Below are positions 55,632 to 64,000 of a stretch of DNA of 64,000 nt, piece by piece. The notes under the pieces were generated by a model, which had not been told where the DNA came from, searched no databases, and worked only from the letters and a program-made list of their open reading frames with translations. Source of the stretch: Spirochaetia bacterium (lineage in GTDB: Bacteria; Spirochaetota; Spirochaetia; Treponematales; Treponemataceae); contig CAAGBC010000006.1 in NCBI GenBank assembly GCA_900767955.1, forward strand, positions 59,150 to 123,149, in the 5' to 3' direction. The position numbers and the translations under genes were made by a program. Numbering within the stretch: the stretch's first letter is position 1; the number at the start of each line of letters is the position of its first letter.

Positions 55632-56406
55632 GACAGATTTGAAAAAAATACAATATGAATTTAATACCATCTCTAATCGTTTGTCACAAGCCGATTATAA
55701 TGATTATTTGGGCGTATTAAAGAAATTTATTTTGTTTTTAGAAAGCACAAACATTATTTACGATTATATAGTAGGTTGTGGTGAGTGTACACAAAACTTG
55801 GATGATGATTTTAAAGAAGTTAGAACTTCTTTCGGTTCAAAAATTTTTTCAGCGGGTGATACTGATGAAGAAGAAGTTCGTAATGTATATGCAACATTAA
55901 AGTATATTACTGACAATAATATCGATGTAACATACTCTAATATTACATTTGGGTATTCGTCTTCTACAAAATATGCTGATAAACTTAATGGTTTTAATAA
56001 ACGGTTTGTAATGATATTAATTCGTCATATAGAATGTTACTTAACAAAGATAGGTATTGATATGGGATTAGATGAAAAGAATGTATATAATGTTACTGTT
56101 CGAGATGGTCAAGCTATTATTGCTAGTGATAATGCTGTTGTAAATGCAACAAATACAATTTCAGTAAATAGCGAAAACCTTTTGAAACTTATTGAAGCTG
56201 TACGCAATAGTTCTGGAAATTTATCACTTGAAGAACAAGAATCTGTACAGGAAAGTTTAGAGGTAATCGAAACAGAAGCATCTTCGGATACTCCAAAGAA
56301 AAGTATGTTAAAGACAGCAATGACTACATTAAAAGGAATAAAGGGAAGTCTTGAATTTTCATCTGCTGTAGCTACTTTAATTCAGTTTTTGCAAGGGATT
56401 TTTTAA
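55618..56406 (+). CDS. Unknown protein with hydrophobic C-terminus, second gene of the embedded module
   Basis: 262 residues, family not named to my knowledge. The N-terminal 145 residues are helical and mixed (ISNRLSQADYNDYLGVLKKFILFLE; GDTDEEEVRNVYATLKYI). Next comes a beta-like stretch, NVTVRDGQAIIASDNAVVNATNTISV, of a kind seen before effector regions in other defence proteins. An acidic helix follows, and the last 35 residues (LKTAMTTLKGIKGSLEFSSAVATLIQFLQGIF) are amphipathic to hydrophobic, compatible with membrane insertion. A sensor-plus-effector design is inference. Confidence 0.7.
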   Translation: MKLNKTDLKKIQYEFNTISNRLSQADYNDYLGVLKKFILFLESTNIIYDYIVGCGECTQNLDDDFKEVRTSFGSKIFSAGDTDEEEVRNVYATLKYITDNNIDVTYSNITFGYSSSTKYADKLNGFNKRFVMILIRHIECYLTKIGIDMGLDEKNVYNVTVRDGQAIIASDNAVVNATNTISVNSENLLKLIEAVRNSSGNLSLEEQESVQESLEVIETEASSDTPKKSMLKTAMTTLKGIKGSLEFSSAVATLIQFLQGIF

Positions 56407-56525
56407 TGTCAGTCATATTAATCAAAAGAAAAATACTTGATGGTAAAATTACAAAATATCAAGAGAAAATATAAAGAAATTATGTTCGGTGTCAGTGTAG
56501 AAGTAATTAATGAAGGAGAAAGAAT

Positions 56526-56807
56526 ATGATATCTCAAGAAGAGAAGAACAGAATTGCAGAAATATTAAATAAACGTTTTGAAGGACATGGAATAAGGTGT
56601 CCGATGTGTGGGAACAAGAGTTTCTCATTGGCTGATGGATATTTTTCGAATGTTATACAAGACAGTTTAGGTGGGCTGGTAATTGGAGGTCCATCAATTC
56701 CTGCTATCCCAATTATTTGCGATAAATGTGGATTTATTAGCATGCATGCTCTAGGTACATTAGGTTTATTACCTCCACACAAGGAAGAAAAAAAAGGAGG
56801 TGAATAA
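56526..56807 (+). CDS. Small zinc-ribbon protein, third gene of the embedded module
   Basis: 93 residues with CPMC and CDKC pairs about 40 residues apart, enclosing a Gly/Ile/Pro-rich hydrophobic loop (GGLVIGGPSIPAIPII). This resembles small zinc-ribbon proteins of unknown function. GAAGGAGA precedes ATG 56526. Its stop overlaps the start of the next gene (TAATGG), so the pair is coupled. The 119 nt before it hold only two frames shorter than 25 codons, which I do not call genes. Confidence 0.68.
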   Translation: MISQEEKNRIAEILNKRFEGHGIRCPMCGNKSFSLADGYFSNVIQDSLGGLVIGGPSIPAIPIICDKCGFISMHALGTLGLLPPHKEEKKGGE

Positions 56808-57163
56808 TGGCAGTTAATGGATTAAATACAAATCAGCATATAGATTACTGTAGTAACGTTGACCAGACTCAAATTTTGATTTTAGAAGACAGATTAGAAA
56901 ATATTCTATTAAGGAACGAAAATATAATGAAATCAAAAGTTTCTTGGACAACCCCTTTAGGTTTATTTCTTACAGGTTTAGTTACATTATTAACTTCTGA
57001 TTTTAAAAAGTTCCTATTTGAAAAAGAATACTGGTTTGCAATCTTTTTGCTAGGAACAGTTTTATCTTTTGTTTGGCTGGTGGTTACTATTTTTAAAGCA
57101 ATACAAAATAGAAAAAAAGGTTCTATTGACGAAATTATAAAAGAAATCAAGAATGCAAATTAA
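56807..57163 (+). CDS. Two-TM membrane protein, fourth gene of the embedded module
   Basis: 118 residues. A polar N-terminus with a short coiled coil (LILEDRLENILLRNENIM) precedes two membrane spans (about residues 49-63 and 77-96: TPLGLFLTGLVTLLT and WFAIFLLGTVLSFVWLVVTIF) and a basic cytosolic tail. Family unknown. Paired with the zinc-ribbon gene; such small membrane proteins are frequent effectors or anchors in defence modules, but no function can be read directly. Confidence 0.68.
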   Translation: MAVNGLNTNQHIDYCSNVDQTQILILEDRLENILLRNENIMKSKVSWTTPLGLFLTGLVTLLTSDFKKFLFEKEYWFAIFLLGTVLSFVWLVVTIFKAIQNRKKGSIDEIIKEIKNAN

Positions 57164-57277
57164 TCTCTTAATAATATGAAAATTTTATTTGAAAGATTCT
57201 AATGATGATATAAGACTATGTTAAAACTAAAACATTACAACGTAAACTTTATGACTGAATCCAAGGAGGAGTAAATT

Positions 57278-58261
57278 ATGGAGCCATACCAACCACCATT
57301 TAAAATAACATCAAAAATAATTGATTACATTTCTCGTATTTCAGAAAAGATTGGTGAAATTAACTCTCTTGAAAATAGTCCTCAGCAAGTTAAGTTGCGA
57401 AAAGAAAATCGTATAAAAACAATTCATTCTTCACTTGCAATAGAAAACAATTCTTTAACTATAGAACAGATAACTGCAATTATTGATGGCAAACGAGTTT
57501 TAGGTAGTCCAAATGAAATTCAAGAAGTAAAAAATGCTGTTCAAACTTACGAACTTCTATTAAAACTTAATCCTTATGAAGAAAAAGACTTGCTAAAAGC
57601 ACATTCACTTATGATGCAAGACTTGGTTAGTCATAATGGTAAATACAGAAAAGAAGGTGTTGGAATTTTTGATGGAAATCAAGTTGTTCATCTAGCACCT
57701 CCTGCAGATAGAGTGCCACTTTTAATGGCTGATTTATTTAACTGGTTAAAAACAAGCGATGTTCATCCACTTATAAAAAGTTGTGTATTTCACTATGAAT
57801 TTGAATTTATTCATCCTTTTCAAGATGGCAATGGCAGAATAGGACGACTGTGGCAAACTGTAATTTTAAAGGAATGGAAAGAAGTTTTTGCATGGATTCC
57901 AGTAGAATCTTTGATAAAGGAAAATCAATCAGAATATTACAATGCATTAAATTCTAGTGATAAAGAGGCAGATTCTTCAAGTTTTATAGAATTTATGCTT
58001 TCTTTGCTTCTAAAAACTATTGAAGAAATTATAGAAACTGAAAAAAAGGTTACTGTAAAGGTTACTCCAAAGGTTACTGTAAATCAACAAAAGATATTGG
58101 AAGCAATAAAAGAAAATCCATTTATCACGCAAGATGAACTTTCACAAATTATTGGACTTTCAAGAAAGAGCATTATTCAAAACATGAAAAAATTACAAGA
58201 CAACGGTTTGTTAAAACGTGTCGGTGCAGATAAAAACGGTCATTGGGAAGTGTTGGGATAA
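57278..58261 (+). CDS. Fic-family AMP transferase with C-terminal winged helix
   Basis: Fic proteins transfer AMP or related groups to target proteins. The catalytic motif HPFQDGNGRIGR (179-190) is complete. The N-terminal SLAIEN (Ser52 to Asn57) matches the class II inhibitory motif (S/T)xxxE(G/N), so the enzyme should be self-inhibited through Glu56. The C-terminus (about 267-327, after KVTVKVTPKVTVNQQ repeats) is a winged helix for DNA binding. GGAGGAG lies about 8 nt before ATG 57278. Fic genes are common in type I loci; here it sits just before hsdR, with an 11-nt gap. Confidence 0.9.
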   Translation: MEPYQPPFKITSKIIDYISRISEKIGEINSLENSPQQVKLRKENRIKTIHSSLAIENNSLTIEQITAIIDGKRVLGSPNEIQEVKNAVQTYELLLKLNPYEEKDLLKAHSLMMQDLVSHNGKYRKEGVGIFDGNQVVHLAPPADRVPLLMADLFNWLKTSDVHPLIKSCVFHYEFEFIHPFQDGNGRIGRLWQTVILKEWKEVFAWIPVESLIKENQSEYYNALNSSDKEADSSSFIEFMLSLLLKTIEEIIETEKKVTVKVTPKVTVNQQKILEAIKENPFITQDELSQIIGLSRKSIIQNMKKLQDNGLLKRVGADKNGHWEVLG

Positions 58262-58271
58262 GGAATAAACT

Positions 58272-61200
58272 ATGGCAAAACTAAAAAACTTTAACGGAAA
58301 ATTTTGTGAATCAGATTACGAAGAAGTAATTCTATCATATTTAGAAGATGAAGGATGGAATTATCTTGCAGGAAGTCAAGTTTTTCGTACATTTTATCGT
58401 GATGTTTTAATTGTTGATAATATGAAATCCTTTTTATCAAAAACGAATCCAGATTTATTACCTGATGAAATTCAGCAAATTATTGATACTGTAAAACTTG
58501 TAGGTGCTGAAAGTGATTTTGCCACATTGCATAAAGTTTATGGTTGGATGGTAAACGGAATGCAATTTACTCCAAAAGATGGTCTTGCCAGAATGGTAAA
58601 TTTAATTGATTTTGAAAATCCTCAAAACAATATTTTTTGTGCAGTTAATCAATTTTCTGTTGAATATACAAATAATGGAAAAAATGAAGTAAGAATTCCA
58701 GATATCCTTTTATATGTTAATGGTTTGCCATTATGTATTATCGAACTAAAAAATCCTTCAGAACCAAACGCAAAAATTTTTAATGCCTACGAACAAATAA
58801 CTATTCGTTATTGGCGAGATATTCCTCATTTGTTACATTATTGTCCTTTGGCATGTATTTCAGATGGGGTAAAAACTCGTCTTGGAACTGTCCGAACTCC
58901 TTATGAACATTTTTATGCTTGGCGTAGAGTTAATGACGGTGATAAAGTTTCAACTTTGCCATTTGAAGAAACAAAAACAATGATAAAAGGAGTTTACAGT
59001 CCAGTAAGATTTTTAGAAATATTTAGAGATTATATTTATTTTCAAGATTCTGAATTTGACAGCGATGAAAAAGAAATTGTTTGTCGTTATCCACAGTTTT
59101 TTGCAAGTCGTTTGTTAAAGCAAAGTATCATAAAATCAGTTATCAATAAAACTGGTAAAGGTGGAACTTATTTTGGTGCAACTGGTTGTGGAAAAACTTA
59201 CACAATGGCTTTTCTTGCTCGTCAATTAGCATTACGCTGTACTGATATTGAAGAAATTGGTTCCCCAACTATTGTTATGATAGTTGATCGCGATGATTTA
59301 CAAAAACAAGGTGCAAAGTTATTTACAAAAAGCAAAGAATTCTTAAATCTTGGTGAAGTTTCTATTGTTCCTACTCGTAAAATACTACGTAAGGAATTAA
59401 GTTCTCGTGATAGTGGCGGATTTTATATTTGTACCATTCAAAAATTTTGTGACAGAGAAGATGACAAAATGGGCTTAATAAATGAAAGAGCAAATATCAT
59501 TTGTTTTTCTGATGAAGCTCATAGAACTCAACTTGAACATTCTAAGAAAATTAAGTTTAGCAAAGATTCTGATGAAAATATGAAGGCTGTTATTTCCAAG
59601 CCTTATGCAAAAGTATTACGTGAGGCTTTACCAAATGCAACTTTTGTAGGTTTTACAGGAACTCCAATTGATGAAACATATCAAACTTTTGGTGAGAAAA
59701 TTGATAGTTACACAATGGATCAAGCGGTTGCAGATGGTCTTACTGTTGATATTAAATATCATCCTCGCATAGCAAAAGTTTTACTTGATAAAGAAAAAGC
59801 CGAACAGATTGAAAACTATTATAAAAAATGTGCTGATGATGGTGCAACTAAAGAAGATGTTGAAGCAAGTAAAAAAGCAATGAGTTCAATGGAAGTTATT
59901 TTAGGCGAACCTTCTCGATTGGAACGACTTGCGGAAGATATTCATAATCACTACATTTCTTCTTGCGAAAAAGATCCAAATCGTGTCCAAAAAGCAATGG
60001 TTGTTTGTGCTTCAAGAGCTATTGCTTTTGATTTATTGAGTAAGTTTAAAGAAAAATACCCAGAATGGTTTGTAGAAAAGAAAGTTCCTGATGGAATGAA
60101 AGTTCCTGAAGAAAAACTTAGAAAGTTAAAACCTATGCCTTTTATGGCAATGATTGCAAGTGTTGGAAAAGATGACAAAGAAGAAATGTACAATTATCTT
60201 GGTGGTGTAAAAAATGATAAGCGTACAGATGATTTAGATGCAGCTTTTAAAGAAGATTTGTCTAACTTACATATAGCCATTGTTGTTGATATGTGGATTA
60301 CTGGTTTTGATGTTCCATCTTTAACTTATTTATACAATGACAAACCTTTGCAAAAACACTTGCTTATTCAGACAATCAGTCGTGTAAATAGAAAGTATCC
60401 TGGAAAGGATTATGGTTTTATCATTGATTACATCGGAATTAGAGACAATATGCGAGAAGCATTAAAAGTCTATGGAGGAGATAATTCTGTTGCACCAACA
60501 ACTGATGATGTAGAACAAGCTACAAGTGTATTTAGAGAATACTTGGAAGTATTAAAAAGTTTGTTTAATGGATACGATTTAACACCATTTTTAAATCCAA
60601 ACAGCGAACCAACTGAAAGATATAGACTTTTGGCAAAAGCAGCTGAATATGTTTTTGTATCAACGCAGATTTTAAATACAGATTCAAGTGGCGGAAAAAG
60701 TATTCAAAAAGTTTCTTTTAAAACATATTTTCTAAAATCTGTAAAAAGAATGCGTTCTGCTTATGATATTTGTCAACCTTCTGGGGAACTAGGAGATGAA
60801 GAATCTGCTCTTGCTCAATGTTTTATGGCAATTGCAGGTTTTGTTCGTAAAATGAGTGGAACAAGTGATGTTGATGCAGATGTAATGAATCGCTATGTTT
60901 CAAAAATGGTAGAAGAAGCTCTAAAATATAGTGAAGTAGAAAGTATTTTAGAAGAAGGTGAGGAAGAAGATTTATTTAGTCCAGAATTTTTTGAAAAACT
61001 TTCTGATGTCAAAATGCCTGCGACAAAACTTGAATTGTTAATAAAAATGCTTCGAAAACAAATTACGGACTATAGCAAGACTAATCAAGTTGCTGCAAAA
61101 AAATTTCAAGAAATGCTTGAAAAAACAATAGAAGAATATCATTCCCGAAGAAAACATCTTTCTGCAGAAGAAGCTGGAGAAACACAAGAAACAACATCAG

Positions 61201-61679
61201 AAGAAATTATTAAAAATGCAACTGAACAAGCATTAAAAATTTTAAAAGAAATGCAACTTGATAAAGATAGTTTCCGTAAAGTTGGACTTACTTTTGAAGA
61301 AAAAGCATTCTATGATATTTTAATTTCGCTACGAAATGAACATAATTTTGAATATGGCGAAGATAAAAATGTTAATGGAGTTGTTATCAATAGTAAGTGT
61401 AAAGAACTAGCTAAGAAAATAAAAGAAATTATCGATACAAAATCATCTTTTGCAGATTGGCTAAATAACGAAAATGTCAGAAATGATTTGAAATTATCAA
61501 TAAAAATCTGCTTGGTAAAAAACGGATATCCACCTCAATATTCTCCAGAAGTTTTTTCTAAAGTAATGGATCAAGTTGAAAATTTTGAAGAGAATAGTAT
61601 TGATAAGAAGTCCAACGAAGAAAAGCCGATATATAAACATGATAATTCGTTTGGAACATTGATGGTCGCTGAAAAGTGA
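58272..61679 (+). CDS. hsdR: Type I restriction subunit HsdR
   Basis: The R subunit, translocase and nuclease of the type I complex. The PD-(D/E)xK nuclease is at the N-terminus: IPDILLYVNG (Asp144) and CIIELKNP (Glu158, Lys160). The SF2 motor has Walker A GATGCGKT (302-309), DEAH (414-417) and FTGTP. The helical C-terminal region (about 880-1100) contacts HsdM. At 1135 residues it is a normal length. AAGGAATAA precedes ATG 58272. It is separated from hsdS by 3.1 kb of inserted genes. Confidence 0.95.
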   Translation: MAKLKNFNGKFCESDYEEVILSYLEDEGWNYLAGSQVFRTFYRDVLIVDNMKSFLSKTNPDLLPDEIQQIIDTVKLVGAESDFATLHKVYGWMVNGMQFTPKDGLARMVNLIDFENPQNNIFCAVNQFSVEYTNNGKNEVRIPDILLYVNGLPLCIIELKNPSEPNAKIFNAYEQITIRYWRDIPHLLHYCPLACISDGVKTRLGTVRTPYEHFYAWRRVNDGDKVSTLPFEETKTMIKGVYSPVRFLEIFRDYIYFQDSEFDSDEKEIVCRYPQFFASRLLKQSIIKSVINKTGKGGTYFGATGCGKTYTMAFLARQLALRCTDIEEIGSPTIVMIVDRDDLQKQGAKLFTKSKEFLNLGEVSIVPTRKILRKELSSRDSGGFYICTIQKFCDREDDKMGLINERANIICFSDEAHRTQLEHSKKIKFSKDSDENMKAVISKPYAKVLREALPNATFVGFTGTPIDETYQTFGEKIDSYTMDQAVADGLTVDIKYHPRIAKVLLDKEKAEQIENYYKKCADDGATKEDVEASKKAMSSMEVILGEPSRLERLAEDIHNHYISSCEKDPNRVQKAMVVCASRAIAFDLLSKFKEKYPEWFVEKKVPDGMKVPEEKLRKLKPMPFMAMIASVGKDDKEEMYNYLGGVKNDKRTDDLDAAFKEDLSNLHIAIVVDMWITGFDVPSLTYLYNDKPLQKHLLIQTISRVNRKYPGKDYGFIIDYIGIRDNMREALKVYGGDNSVAPTTDDVEQATSVFREYLEVLKSLFNGYDLTPFLNPNSEPTERYRLLAKAAEYVFVSTQILNTDSSGGKSIQKVSFKTYFLKSVKRMRSAYDICQPSGELGDEESALAQCFMAIAGFVRKMSGTSDVDADVMNRYVSKMVEEALKYSEVESILEEGEEEDLFSPEFFEKLSDVKMPATKLELLIKMLRKQITDYSKTNQVAAKKFQEMLEKTIEEYHSRRKHLSAEEAGETQETTSEEIIKNATEQALKILKEMQLDKDSFRKVGLTFEEKAFYDILISLRNEHNFEYGEDKNVNGVVINSKCKELAKKIKEIIDTKSSFADWLNNENVRNDLKLSIKICLVKNGYPPQYSPEVFSKVMDQVENFEENSIDKKSNEEKPIYKHDNSFGTLMVAEK

Positions 61680-61747
61680 TATTCCATATGAATCTGATGA
61701 ACAAAATAACGACTAAATAAAACATTTTAGTAAAAGGATATTTATTT

Positions 61748-63541
61748 ATGGAAAGTAAAGACACATTAATTTCAGATTTAGTTACAGATATTCACGAAGG
61801 GAAACTTCAACTTCCCGATTTTCAACGAGGTTGGGTTTGGGATGATAATAGAATAAAAGCTTTGTTAGCTAGTATTACTAATTTATATCCAGTTGGCGCT
61901 GCAATGTTCTTAAATTATGGCAATGATTCTATTCATTTTAAATACAGAACAATTGAAGGTTGTCCAATATCATCTTCTTATACAAAACCGACTTGGCTTA
62001 TTCTTGATGGACAACAGCGATTAACATCAATTTATTCATCTCTTTATAGTGAAAATCCTGTTAATACGAAAACAGAGAAAGGTGTTGATATTAAGAGATA
62101 CTACTATTTTGATATTAATAGGTGTCTTGATACAACTATTGATAGAATTGATGCGATTATTTCTGTGGATGAGAATAAACAAGTAAAAGGCTTTGGGCGA
62201 AATGTTATTCTATTAGATTTAAGTCCTGAAAATGCTGAATATGAACAAAAATTGATTCCTGCAAATGTTTTGCTTGATTCCACAAAATTTACAACATGGC
62301 AAACAGAATATTTTAAATATCATAATTATGATTCTGTGATAGTTCAAGATTTTATGCAATTTATCAATAAAATACAAATGCCTATGATGAAATATGCAAT
62401 TCCCGTAATTAGATTAGACAAGGATACTCCAAAAGAAGCTGTTTGTCAGGTTTTTGAAAATGTTAATACAGGTGGGGTTGCATTAACTGTATTTGAACTT
62501 GTGACAGCGATGTTTGCAATGGATGATTTTGAACTAAGAAAAGATTGGGAAGATATTCATAATAACTATTTTACAGGGGATATTCTTGGGAAAGTTGAAC
62601 CAACAGATTTCTTATCAGCAATGACTCTTCTTACTATGTATAAGGCTTTCAAAAATGGAGGACCTGCTGTTTCATGCAAAAGAAAAGATATTCTTAATTT
62701 GAAATTGAATGATTATAAAGCAAATAGAAAATATCTTATAGATGGCTTTATAGAAACTGAAAAACTTTTAGCAGAAGAAAGAATTTTTACTAATAATGAC
62801 TTGCCATATTCCAGTCAAATGATTCCTTTTGCAGCATTATGTACAATTTTGATTGAAAGTAAACAAATAAATATTTCAACTAATAAAGATAAAATAAAGC
62901 AGTGGTTTTGGTGCGGAGTTCTTGGTGAATTATACGGAAGTGCTAATGAAACTAGATATGTAAATGATATGACAGGTGTTATGGATTGGATTAATGAAGG
63001 TGTATTGCCAAAAACTGTTCAAGAAGCATATTTTCAACCTTCTCGCTTACTAACTTTACAGAGTCGGCAGAGTGCTGCGTATAAAGGAATTATGGCACTT
63101 ATAATGAAAAATCATAGTAAAGATTTTATAAGTGGTAGAGGTATGGATTTTGTGAATTTTAAGTCTGATAATATTGATATTCATCACGTTTTCCCTCAAA
63201 AATATTGTCAAGAAATGAAATACGAAAAAAATCTTTGGAATTCCATTATAAATAAAACCCCTATTTCATATGACACAAATAGAAAAATAGGTGGGATAGC
63301 TCCAAGTAAGTATATTAAGGAAAAAATTGAGAAGAATAATAATATAACCTCGGAACAATTGGATATATACTTAGAATCTCATATGTTAAGTCCTGAATTG
63401 TTGAGGGCTGATGATTTTGCGGGGCATATTGTTTATCGTGCAAAAGAATTACTAAATGCTATAGAAATAGCAATGGGGAAATCAATTTCTGGTCGAGATA
63501 GTGAAGAAGTGGTAAAAAGTTTTGGTGCATCATTGGTTTAA
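61748..63541 (+). CDS. DUF262/HNH (GmrSD-like) nuclease
   Basis: 597 residues. The N-terminal DUF262 ParB-like domain has LPDFQRGWVWDDNRI (22-36), ILDGQQRLTS (Asp87 to Arg91) and FENVNTGG. The C-terminal domain carries an HNH-type core, NIDIHHVFPQKYC (His479, His480), as in DUF1524. This is the GmrSD architecture; GmrSD cuts glucosylated phage DNA, and other DUF262 proteins are defence nucleases with unknown targets. It follows hsdR by 68 nt with its own AAAAGGAT ribosome site and is the last gene of the island. Confidence 0.85.
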   Translation: MESKDTLISDLVTDIHEGKLQLPDFQRGWVWDDNRIKALLASITNLYPVGAAMFLNYGNDSIHFKYRTIEGCPISSSYTKPTWLILDGQQRLTSIYSSLYSENPVNTKTEKGVDIKRYYYFDINRCLDTTIDRIDAIISVDENKQVKGFGRNVILLDLSPENAEYEQKLIPANVLLDSTKFTTWQTEYFKYHNYDSVIVQDFMQFINKIQMPMMKYAIPVIRLDKDTPKEAVCQVFENVNTGGVALTVFELVTAMFAMDDFELRKDWEDIHNNYFTGDILGKVEPTDFLSAMTLLTMYKAFKNGGPAVSCKRKDILNLKLNDYKANRKYLIDGFIETEKLLAEERIFTNNDLPYSSQMIPFAALCTILIESKQINISTNKDKIKQWFWCGVLGELYGSANETRYVNDMTGVMDWINEGVLPKTVQEAYFQPSRLLTLQSRQSAAYKGIMALIMKNHSKDFISGRGMDFVNFKSDNIDIHHVFPQKYCQEMKYEKNLWNSIINKTPISYDTNRKIGGIAPSKYIKEKIEKNNNITSEQLDIYLESHMLSPELLRADDFAGHIVYRAKELLNAIEIAMGKSISGRDSEEVVKSFGASLV

Positions 63542-63725
63542 CTAGAAATCTTCGACGGCTATTGGGAATGTCACCAACAATCCCTTAAAAACGCCTTTTC
63601 TGTTATTGATAGCCTTGTTACAACTCAAAATTTCTCTTTGCAAAACAAAAATTTAAAATTTTATAAAAAAAACAAAAAAAAATCAAAAAAAATGCAAAAA
63701 TTTTTAATTTTTTTTAAAATAATTG
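63542..63725. other. Gene-free AT-rich region with A-tracts
   Basis: No gene is seen. The first 100 nt are mixed sequence; from about 63645 onward come repeated runs of A and T (several of six to nine bases) directly upstream of the promoter at 63726. Such tracts act as UP elements or curved DNA at strong promoters. Confidence 0.5.
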
Positions 63726-63755
63726 TTGACACAAAATATGCATGTGTGATATATT
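63726..63755 (+). promoter_or_regulatory. Strong promoter at the right edge
   Basis: Perfect TTGACA (63726-63731), 18-nt spacer, TATATT (63750-63755). With the A-tract region upstream and a long non-coding leader downstream it resembles a stable RNA promoter. A further TTGACA at 63783-63788 and another at about 63796-63801 are not followed by a clear -10. Confidence 0.65.
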
Positions 63756-63869
63756 CTCAATCACCGTCGAGCAATACAACAGCTTGACACGATGTTTGAC
63801 AAAAAAGGGAAGGAAAGAAAGAACGAAAAGTCAGCGGTTTATCGCAAGATAGACCAACGAATTGAATAA

Positions 63870-63997
63870 CGAACGGTTTAGGCCGTTCTAAAATAACCCG
63901 ACTTGTTTAGTTCTTAAACAAGTTATAAAAATCAATTCTAAGAAATAAAAAGCATGAATTGAACTATGAAATGGTAAATCATAGGTCTTCGGACCTT
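63870..63997 (+). other. Hairpin-rich non-coding leader running off the window
   Basis: Three hairpins are seen: GAACGG/CCGTTC (about 63873-63890), ACTTGTTTA/TAAACAAGT (about 63901-63924) and AGGTC-TTCG-GACCT (about 63983-63996). None is followed by a T-run, so they are not terminators but look like leader structures, perhaps RNase III or antitermination sites before an rRNA operon. The product lies outside the window. Confidence 0.45.
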
Positions 63998-64000
63998 TGA

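Noticed and set aside
56406..56525. Two tiny frames (22 and 15 codons) between the second and third genes of the embedded module
   Set aside because: Too short, no recognisable sequence, and no separate ribosome site; likely spacer.
45930..63541. Integrative element with attachment sites
   Set aside because: No integrase in the island, no tRNA at either end and no convincing direct repeats at the borders; the two Xer genes are in the housekeeping cluster.
63542..64000. tRNA or other structured RNA gene
   Set aside because: No cloverleaf or tRNA T-loop motif was seen; the hairpins look like leader structures.
1..64000. CRISPR array, insertion sequence or prophage
   Set aside because: No array of regularly spaced repeats, no transposase frame and no phage structural genes; the KilA-N gene alone does not make a prophage.

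Overview
The window looks like chromosomal DNA of a Treponema-like spirochaete. It is very AT-rich. The left 45 kb carries a gene order I recognise from treponemes: mraZ-rsmH-ftsL-murF-ftsW-ftsQ-ftsA-ftsZ, then xer-lipoprotein-dprA-topA-xer-hslV-hslU, then flgB-flgC-fliE-fliF-fliG-fliH-fliI-fliJ, and a cheA-cheW/R-cheX-cheY cluster with the CheX phosphatase and CheW-CheR fusion typical of spirochaetes. UPF0164 and TPR envelope proteins fit the same lineage. Assignment is by gene content and order; no database was searched.

Layout. 1-0.75 kb: an unrecognised minus-strand gene. 0.8-8.7 kb: cell wall and division cluster behind a strong promoter and a very regular MraZ operator (four GTGG boxes, 10-bp period). 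8.7-16.5 kb: two tyrosine recombinases, a TPR lipoprotein, DprA, topoisomerase I and the HslVU protease, closed by a terminator. 16.6-23.9 kb: flagellar basal body, MS ring, switch and export ATPase genes, with a hairpin-rich interspersed repeat between fliE and fliF. 24-27 kb, minus strand: a TGS-domain nucleoside kinase and a beta-barrel-like protein. 27.2-32.1 kb: chemotaxis operon. 32.1-45.7 kb: an atypical response regulator, a PHP phosphoesterase, a DUF4912/GH57 pair, a UPF0164 outer membrane protein, a large TPR protein, a 1552-residue sensor-phosphatase (BNR-HAMP-SpoIIE), and a small coiled-coil protein.

45.8-63.5 kb is an accessory defence island. It starts with decayed nuclease genes: a truncated GIY-YIG gene and a zinc-ribbon/Vsr-like nuclease broken by a frameshift and a TGA. 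Next comes an IetA/IetS-type AAA ATPase plus subtilase pair, then a type I restriction-modification locus (hsdM, hsdS, hsdR). Extra genes sit inside that locus: a KilA-N gene between hsdM and hsdS, and between hsdS and hsdR a four-gene module (zinc-ribbon protein, unknown protein with a hydrophobic C-terminus, small zinc-ribbon protein, two-TM protein) plus a Fic protein. A DUF262/HNH (GmrSD-like) gene closes the island. The four-gene module is my best candidate for an undescribed system.

The last 460 bases hold no gene. They carry an A-tract-rich strong promoter and a hairpin-rich leader running off the right edge, probably for a stable RNA operon (inference).

Several monocistronic or first genes (cheA, the PHP gene, the DUF4912 gene, perhaps the first gene) have no Shine-Dalgarno sequence and a -10 box 6-7 nt before ATG, suggesting leaderless transcripts. 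No tRNA, rRNA, insertion sequence or CRISPR array was found.
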